Part shown: positions 7,303 through 11,649 of the stretch, piece after piece
Layout of the letters: each line of letters starts with the position of its first letter
Numbering within the stretch: the stretch's first letter is position 1
Source: a bacterium
Lineage (GTDB): Bacteria; Auribacterota; UBA3054
DNA length: 11,649 bases
Direction: 5' to 3'
Assembly (NCBI GenBank): GCA_017444325.1
Contig: JAFSWV010000229.1
Coordinates: 1 to 11,649 of the forward strand
Translations under genes and position numbers: made by a program
The notes under the pieces: generated by a model
What the model was told of the DNA's origin: nothing
Seen by the model: only the letters and a program-made list of their open reading frames with translations
Databases searched by the model: none

Positions 7303-7337
7303 GTCAAGTTGACAAAAATTGCGCCTTTTAATAGAAT
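7303..7337 (+). promoter_or_regulatory. Sigma-70-type promoter of the giant modular gene, with -35 palindrome
   Basis: TTGACA (7309-7314), an exact consensus -35, is separated by 17 bases from TAGAAT (7332-7337), one mismatch from the consensus -10. Transcription should start near 7344, giving a leader of about 55 nt. The -35 lies in the interrupted palindrome GTCAA-G-TTGAC (7303-7313), a possible operator. A matching minus-strand promoter for the paralog pair was not clear: TATGAT (complement of 7271-7276) is a possible -10, without a good -35. Confidence 0.75.
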
Positions 7338-7355
7338 TTTCCTATCTTACCTAGA

Positions 7356-7369
7356 CCTGTTTTTACAGG
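7356..7369 (+). other. Small hairpin in the 5' leader of the giant gene
   Basis: CCTGT-TTTT-ACAGG forms a 5-bp stem with a 4-nt loop, about 12 nt downstream of the predicted transcription start and about 16 nt before the ribosome site. It could stabilise the 5' end of the transcript. No known riboswitch or attenuator pattern is visible. Confidence 0.35.
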
Positions 7370-7385
7370 CCGCACCCAATTAACC

Positions 7386-7391
7386 AAGGAG
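7386..7391 (+). promoter_or_regulatory. Strong ribosome binding site of the giant modular gene
   Basis: AAGGAG is a full-strength Shine-Dalgarno sequence, 7 bases before the ATG at 7399. It fixes the start and strand of the long reading frame to the right. Confidence 0.85.
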
Positions 7392-7398
7392 TTCATTT

Positions 7399-10300
7399 AT
7401 GAAACGTTTACTTCTCTTGGCGCTTCTTTTGGCGCTTTCCTCCACGCTTATGGCCGTGACCATCTACGAAGAGGATTTCGAGAGCTACGAGACCGGTACC
7501 GAACTGGTCGGGAACGTCGAAGGCTGGGCCTTCTTTTCTACCTACGACGGCAGTTCCACCGTCGTCGAGAACGAGAGCGGCATTTCCAGCAAATGCTTGA
7601 AAATGCAGCAGACCGATACTGGATCCGCGGACTACGACATGATCTTCAGCCCGAAGTTCGATATGTCCACGGAAGATCCCTTGAGGCAGCTGGTGAGAGT
7701 TTCCGCCACCGTGGTCCCCTCCAGCGAGACCGACATCATGGCGCTCTACGCCGTGAACGGCGAGACCAACCGTTTCGCCTATCTGCACATGAACGTGGCG
7801 AAAGGCGAGCTTACTTCCTACCCCACCGGCGCGACGCTGACCAATCTCCACAAGGACAATACGCCCAACCAGATCTCCATACTGTGGGACAACTACGACA
7901 ACACCATCAGGGAGATCACCTGCAACGGCGAAGCCCAGGCCTGCCACATCCCCATGAGCGGCAGTTTCTATGGGCAGCCCGTCAGGATCCGTTTCTCCAC
8001 GCAGTTCAGCACCAGAAAAGACTGGGTCACCTACTATGACGACGTCAAGGTGGAAGTTGAACCGCGCTACTCCGGCCCGCACCTGTTCATTGACACGAAC
8101 AGCCTGACGCTTAAGAAGAAAGCCCAGGGTCACCTGACTCTCCAGAACGCCGGCAGCGAAGGCGACATCACCTTCACGATCACCAAGAGCGAAGGCGCCG
8201 ACTGGCTGACCGTCAGCCCTTCTAGCGGCACTTACAACGGCACCAAGGACCTGACCCTCTCCACCACGGGCGACAAGGATTACGCCAGAGCGAAGTTCAC
8301 CATCGACGCCGGCGATGCCGGGAAAGAAGTGGTGAGCGTTTACTGGGTGAACGGCACGGTCTTCTACAAAGAAGACTTCGAGGAACCCTTCATGACTATG
8401 GGCGACCTGCAGACTCAGGAAGGCTGGATGGTCAGAAGCTCCACAGGCTCCAGCAACAACAAGGCCGAGATCGAAAAGCCCGAGTTCGCTGAAAGCCAGG
8501 TCATGCACGCTTACAGATCAACCGGCTACGACGGCGTAAGAAAGGGCGGCCGTTCCGACAGCTCGCCCATCGAAGGCTGCCCGGCCCTGGCCATGGTGAA
8601 AGTTTCCGGCAAGGTCTATTGGGATTCCGCCTCCAACGCCGGCAGCATCTACATCGCCACGCCTGACACCGCCAAGCCCTTCTGTATGAAGATCAGAAAG
8701 ACTGACGGCCAGAACACCTTCTATCTCTACCAGATGAGAGACGGCGGCTACAATCCTCCCGACGCGTTCAGCGGCAAGACCTGGCCCATGGACGAGTGGG
8801 TCTACATCTCTTACACCATCGACTACGCCACCATGAAGGGCGTTTCCGTCCAGATCGGCGAGGAAGTGGCGGACATCTCCGACTACAACCTCTACGATGT
8901 GGCCGTCAAGGCTTTCACCGGCCTCTCCTTCTGCACCGACAAAGCTAGCGGCGGCGACGACTGGGACGCCAAGTTCTACTTCGACGACATTCAGTGCGAA
9001 TACATCCCCAGGGGAGACGAGCCTATCATGGGCATCGACGACGACACTTTCCACACCGGCTTGACGGCTGAAAGCGGCGAAGTGACGCTGGTCAACGCCG
9101 GCGGCGGCAGCTTCGATTACACCGCCACCGTTACAATGGGCAACAGCTGGCTCTCCATCGCCGAGCCCGCCAGCGGCACCTGCGAAGACGAAGCCAAGAT
9201 CGTCTTCAACGTTGACCGCTCCGGCATGAACGAGGATTATTACCGCGGCGTGATCAACATTGATTGCGGCACGGCCGGCTCCACCAACGTCCTCGTGACG
9301 GCCGGCTCCGGACACATCATCTACAAGGAAGACTTCGAGGAACCCTTCATGCAGGTCGGCGACCTCCAGGGCCAGGATGGCTGGGTCGTCCGCGGCACCA
9401 ACTGCGCCGACAGCAATGAAGCCTACGTCGTCGACGCGCACGATACGCACTGCATGCACGCCAAGCGCGCCCAGGGCTACGACGGCATCAGGAACAACTC
9501 CATGTCCGGCTGCCCCGAGAACCAGCTCGTGAAATTCTCTTACAGGATCTACTGGGACGACCAGTCCGAGGCGCAGAACGTCTATCTGGCCACCCCGGCC
9601 GGCATGAAGCCCTTCTGCATGAAGATCAGGAGAAAAGACGACGGCACCTTCTATCTCTACCAGATGCTGGACGGCTCCTATCGTCCGCCGCTGGATGGCG
9701 TCAGCTGGTCCCTGAACGAATGGATCCCCATCTCCTACACCCTGGACTTCCGTTCCAACAGTGGCGTCACGCTCCAGATCGGCGACGACGAGGCTGACAT
9801 CAACACCCTGGAACTCTACGGCAACTACAAGAAGCTGGAAGGCTTCTCCTTCTGTACGGACGGTTCCGGCAACGAATTCGACTCCCTCTTCTATTTCGAC
9901 GACTTCAAGATGGAAGTTCTCGACAGGCCGGCCGATCCCAAGCTCTTCCTGACCAAGGACAGAGTGGTGGTTGGCTTCGACGTCGAGACCGGCTCTCTGG
10001 CCATCCAGAACTCCGGCGCCGGCAGCTACGAATGGACCGCTTCCTTCCCGGATGATCCCTCCTGGCTGGAAATGGTCACCGAGCACGGCACCTGCGAAAA
10101 AGAAGACGAGATCCGCTTCAAGATCCTGAGAGACGAGATGGAGTCTGACTACTACCGCACCATCATGCACATCGACGCCGGCGAGGCCGGTGAGGCCGAC
10201 GTCGTGATCTGCGTCTGCTCCGGTTCTGTCTTCTACAAGGAAGACTTCGAGGAACCCTACATGCACGTGGGCGACCTGCAGAACCAGGACGGCTGGTGCG

Positions 10301-11649
10301 TCAGGAACGGCGGCTACTGCCGCGACGTCAACAGCGCCTACGTCACCAACGGTCTGCCCTTCACGGACAACGCCTGTATGCACACGGTGGTTTCCAAGGG
10401 CATCGACGGCACCACCAAGGACTATGTGGACACCTGCCCGAGAGACGCCAGAGTGAAAGTTTCCATGGACGTTTACTGGGATAGCGCCTCGCCTTGCGAC
10501 GCGGTCTATCTGGCCTGTCCGGCCCGCCACAAACCCATGACCCTTAAGATCGAGAACAAGGGCGACGGCACCTTCGGCGTCCGCGGCATGCAGGACGACA
10601 GCTATAAGGTGATGGTCGGCAAGACCTGGTCCATGGACGAATGGGTGCACATCAGCTACAGCATGGACTTCAGGACCCAGACCGGCGTCGAACTGACGAT
10701 CGGCGATGTGACTGAAGAGATCACCCAGGTCGTTCTCTATGGCAACGGCGGCATCCACACCTACGAAGGCTTCTCTTTCTGCACTGACGGCGACGACGAG
10801 ATGGATTCGCTCTTCTATTTCGACAACCTCGTCTTCGAGATCGTGCCCAAGGACGACAAGCCGCATCCCGTTATGGCCGGCGCCGTGCCTCTCAGCACTG
10901 ACGATTCCGCCAGTGTGAAAGTTCTGAACTACGGCACGCCCTATGACTATTCCGTCAGCATGATCGACTTTGCCGACAAGGTGAGCGTAACTCCGGCCAG
11001 CGGCCGCACCGAAGACAGCACCACGCTGACCATCTCGGTTGACCGCGCCGGTCTGGAAGACAGCTTCTACCGCGCCAGAATGCGCATGGCTTACTCTGAC
11101 GGAGCCTACGAAGGCGCTCTGACGACGCTGGTGACCTTCGCGGTGGGCGGCTGGTACTACGGCGCCGACTTCCTCGGCCCCTTCTTCCACTACGGACCGC
11201 TGAACGGCCAGGAAAGCTGGACCGCCGGCGCTCCCGAATGTGAGATCGTGAATCTTGCCGGCGAGAACGCCATCAAGTATCCCTTCGCCACCACCACGGA
11301 AGTGCAAGCCAAGATCCCGCAGGACGGCATCTTCACCTTCAGCGGCCGCGTGTACAGCGAAGAGCTGGCGGACGACTCCTACTTCCATATCGGAACGGTG
11401 GACGGCAACGGCTACAAGGTCATGTACATCAGCCGTGAAGGCGATCCCAGGGAACTGCAGTTCGGTTACTTCCAAGGCAACACCTGGACTCCCATCGCCA
11501 CGGCCCCCTTCGGCGAATGGGTGGACTTCAGCTTCACCATGGACACCGATCCCAACGTGGCCAGCGTCACCGAGATCACCTTCGGCGACTTTGTGACGAA
11601 CTTCGCCATCGGCGAACTGCCGCTCGAGCCTAGTTACGACGGCAAGCGC
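7399..11649 (+). CDS. Giant secreted modular protein: repeated jelly-roll plus BACON-like units (3' end cut by window)
   Basis: The frame starting at ATG 7399 is open for 1417 codons to the last base, with no stop, so the protein is longer still. Residues 1-19 are a signal peptide (MKRLLLLALLLALSSTLMA). The rest is tandem units beginning at residues 21, 321, 640, 944 and 1252, spaced 300, 319, 304 and 308 residues. Each complete unit opens with a (F/I)Y-x-EDFE motif and a GW about 15-20 residues later. It continues as a concanavalin-like jelly roll (cleaved-adhesin/LamG/choice-of-anchor type), closes that domain with FYFDD or YYDD, and then has about 100 residues of BACON-like beta sandwich (for example WLTVSPSSGT, about 270-279). 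Units 2-4 share TCP/GCP, KPFCMKIR, FSFCTD and MDEW-type motifs. Such proteins usually act in adhesion or glycan binding; the ligand is unknown. Codon use is strongly biased to C-ending codons. The promoter and ribosome site are near consensus, suggesting high expression. Confidence 0.93.
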   Translation, partial: MKRLLLLALLLALSSTLMAVTIYEEDFESYETGTELVGNVEGWAFFSTYDGSSTVVENESGISSKCLKMQQTDTGSADYDMIFSPKFDMSTEDPLRQLVRVSATVVPSSETDIMALYAVNGETNRFAYLHMNVAKGELTSYPTGATLTNLHKDNTPNQISILWDNYDNTIREITCNGEAQACHIPMSGSFYGQPVRIRFSTQFSTRKDWVTYYDDVKVEVEPRYSGPHLFIDTNSLTLKKKAQGHLTLQNAGSEGDITFTITKSEGADWLTVSPSSGTYNGTKDLTLSTTGDKDYARAKFTIDAGDAGKEVVSVYWVNGTVFYKEDFEEPFMTMGDLQTQEGWMVRSSTGSSNNKAEIEKPEFAESQVMHAYRSTGYDGVRKGGRSDSSPIEGCPALAMVKVSGKVYWDSASNAGSIYIATPDTAKPFCMKIRKTDGQNTFYLYQMRDGGYNPPDAFSGKTWPMDEWVYISYTIDYATMKGVSVQIGEEVADISDYNLYDVAVKAFTGLSFCTDKASGGDDWDAKFYFDDIQCEYIPRGDEPIMGIDDDTFHTGLTAESGEVTLVNAGGGSFDYTATVTMGNSWLSIAEPASGTCEDEAKIVFNVDRSGMNEDYYRGVINIDCGTAGSTNVLVTAGSGHIIYKEDFEEPFMQVGDLQGQDGWVVRGTNCADSNEAYVVDAHDTHCMHAKRAQGYDGIRNNSMSGCPENQLVKFSYRIYWDDQSEAQNVYLATPAGMKPFCMKIRRKDDGTFYLYQMLDGSYRPPLDGVSWSLNEWIPISYTLDFRSNSGVTLQIGDDEADINTLELYGNYKKLEGFSFCTDGSGNEFDSLFYFDDFKMEVLDRPADPKLFLTKDRVVVGFDVETGSLAIQNSGAGSYEWTASFPDDPSWLEMVTEHGTCEKEDEIRFKILRDEMESDYYRTIMHIDAGEAGEADVVICVCSGSVFYKEDFEEPYMHVGDLQNQDGWCVRNGGYCRDVNSAYVTNGLPFTDNACMHTVVSKGIDGTTKDYVDTCPRDARVKVSMDVYWDSASPCDAVYLACPARHKPMTLKIENKGDGTFGVRGMQDDSYKVMVGKTWSMDEWVHISYSMDFRTQTGVELTIGDVTEEITQVVLYGNGGIHTYEGFSFCTDGDDEMDSLFYFDNLVFEIVPKDDKPHPVMAGAVPLSTDDSASVKVLNYGTPYDYSVSMIDFADKVSVTPASGRTEDSTTLTISVDRAGLEDSFYRARMRMAYSDGAYEGALTTLVTFAVGGWYYGADFLGPFFHYGPLNGQESWTAGAPECEIVNLAGENAIKYPFATTTEVQAKIPQDGIFTFSGRVYSEELADDSYFHIGTVDGNGYKVMYISREGDPRELQFGYFQGNTWTPIATAPFGEWVDFSFTMDTDPNVASVTEITFGDFVTNFAIGELPLEPSYDGKR
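7459..8358 (+). repeat. Unit 1 of the giant protein (residues 21-320), divergent first unit
   Basis: It opens with TIYEEDFESYETG and a GW, and ends its jelly-roll part with YYDDVKVEVEP at about residue 225. The BACON-like part follows (about 227-320), with the signature ADWLTVSPSSGTYNG. It lacks the FCMKIR and FSFCTD cysteine motifs of units 2-4, so it is an older or specialised copy. Confidence 0.8.
8359..9315 (+). repeat. Unit 2 of the giant protein (residues 321-639)
   Basis: It opens with VFYKEDFEEPFMTMGDLQ. Motifs in order are VMHAYRSTGYDG, GCPALAMVKVSGKVYWDSAS, KPFCMKIRK, TFYLYQM, MDEWVYISYTIDY, LSFCTD and FYFDDIQCEY. A BACON-like part from about residue 540 contains NSWLSIAEPASGT and DYYRGVINIDCGTAG. 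Confidence 0.85.
9316..10227 (+). repeat. Unit 3 of the giant protein (residues 640-943)
   Basis: It opens with IIYKEDFEEPFMQVGDLQ. It keeps the motif order of unit 2: CMHAKRAQGYDG, GCPENQLVKFSYRIYWDD, KPFCMKIRR, TFYLYQM, NEWIPISYTLDF, FSFCTD, FYFDDFKMEV. The BACON-like part (from about residue 845) has PSWLEMVTEHGTCEKED and DYYRTIMHIDAGEAG. Confidence 0.85.
10228..11151 (+). repeat. Unit 4 of the giant protein (residues 944-1251)
   Basis: It opens with VFYKEDFEEPYMHVGDLQ. Motifs in order are CMHTVVSKGIDG, TCPRDARVKVSMDVYWDSAS, KPMTLKIEN (the Cys of FCMKIR is lost), MDEWVHISYSMDF, FSFCTD and FYFDNLVFEIVP. The BACON-like part (from about residue 1152) has VSVTPASGRTEDS and SFYRARMRM, and lacks the Trp of the earlier units. 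Confidence 0.85.
11152..11649 (+). repeat. Unit 5 of the giant protein (residues 1252 onward, incomplete)
   Basis: It opens with WYYGADFLGPFFHYGPL and a W at the GW position (QESW). GEWVDFSFTMD corresponds to the DEW-x-x-ISY-x-x-D motif. It is clearly more divergent than units 2-4, and the FSFCTD block is not present before the window ends. Confidence 0.75.

Noticed and set aside
7408..8508. Minus-strand open frame of 366 codons
   Set aside because: Same antisense shadow; it ends at the single TTA codon (codon 4) of the giant gene.
7459..11151. CRISPR or non-coding tandem repeat interpretation of the periodic blocks
   Set aside because: The period is about 900-960 bp, always a multiple of three, and the conservation follows protein motifs within an open frame.
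8518..11475. Minus-strand open frame of 985 codons
   Set aside because: It is in register with the plus-strand giant gene and exists because TTA, CTA and TCA are nearly absent there. It has low-complexity Val/His/Ala/Asp composition and no signal or domain. The plus strand has promoter, ribosome site, signal peptide and repeats.

Overview
This window reads as part of a bacterial chromosome from a Gram-negative-like lineage that uses a V/A-type rotary ATPase and secretes large repetitive proteins. A PVC-group bacterium (Lentisphaerota or Verrucomicrobiota type, possibly gut-associated) is my best guess, but this is inference. Genes have purine-rich ribosome sites (AAGGAG, AAGAGG, AAGGA), and the clearest promoter is a classical TTGACA/TAGAAT pair. 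Both argue against Bacteroidota, even though BACON-like domains are present. No tRNA, rRNA, CRISPR array, insertion sequence or phage gene was seen.

Layout. (1) 1-1394 (+): the C-terminal three quarters of the V-type ATPase catalytic subunit A, closed by a hairpin terminator. (2) 1553-3662 (+): a probable three-gene unit. A MarR-family regulator overlaps by ATGA a short DtxR/MntR-family metal-dependent regulator, and 20 bp later comes a secreted coiled-coil protein of unknown function. (3) 7241 to 3665 (-): two tandem paralogous genes for secreted proteins of about 590 residues, probably beta-solenoids followed by an Ig-like region and a shared C-terminal motif. The second one meets the unknown secreted protein tail to tail, with the two stop codons inside one 16-nt palindrome. 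(4) 7399 to beyond the window end (+): a very large secreted protein, at least 1417 residues, open in frame to the last base. It is built from repeating units of about 300-320 residues, each a jelly-roll adhesin/LamG-like domain followed by a BACON-like beta-sandwich.

How they fit. The right two thirds is a surface or secreted-protein locus: tandem beta-solenoid paralogs and a giant modular adhesin-like protein diverge from a 157-bp intergenic region with a strong predicted promoter for the giant gene. Adhesion or polysaccharide binding is the most reasonable role, but nothing in the sequence identifies the ligand. The left third is housekeeping (ATPase) plus a translationally coupled pair of regulators whose targets are not visible.

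The main annotation trap lies in 7408-11475. The minus strand there carries long open frames, but they are shadows of the plus-strand giant gene, which almost never uses TTA, CTA or TCA codons.
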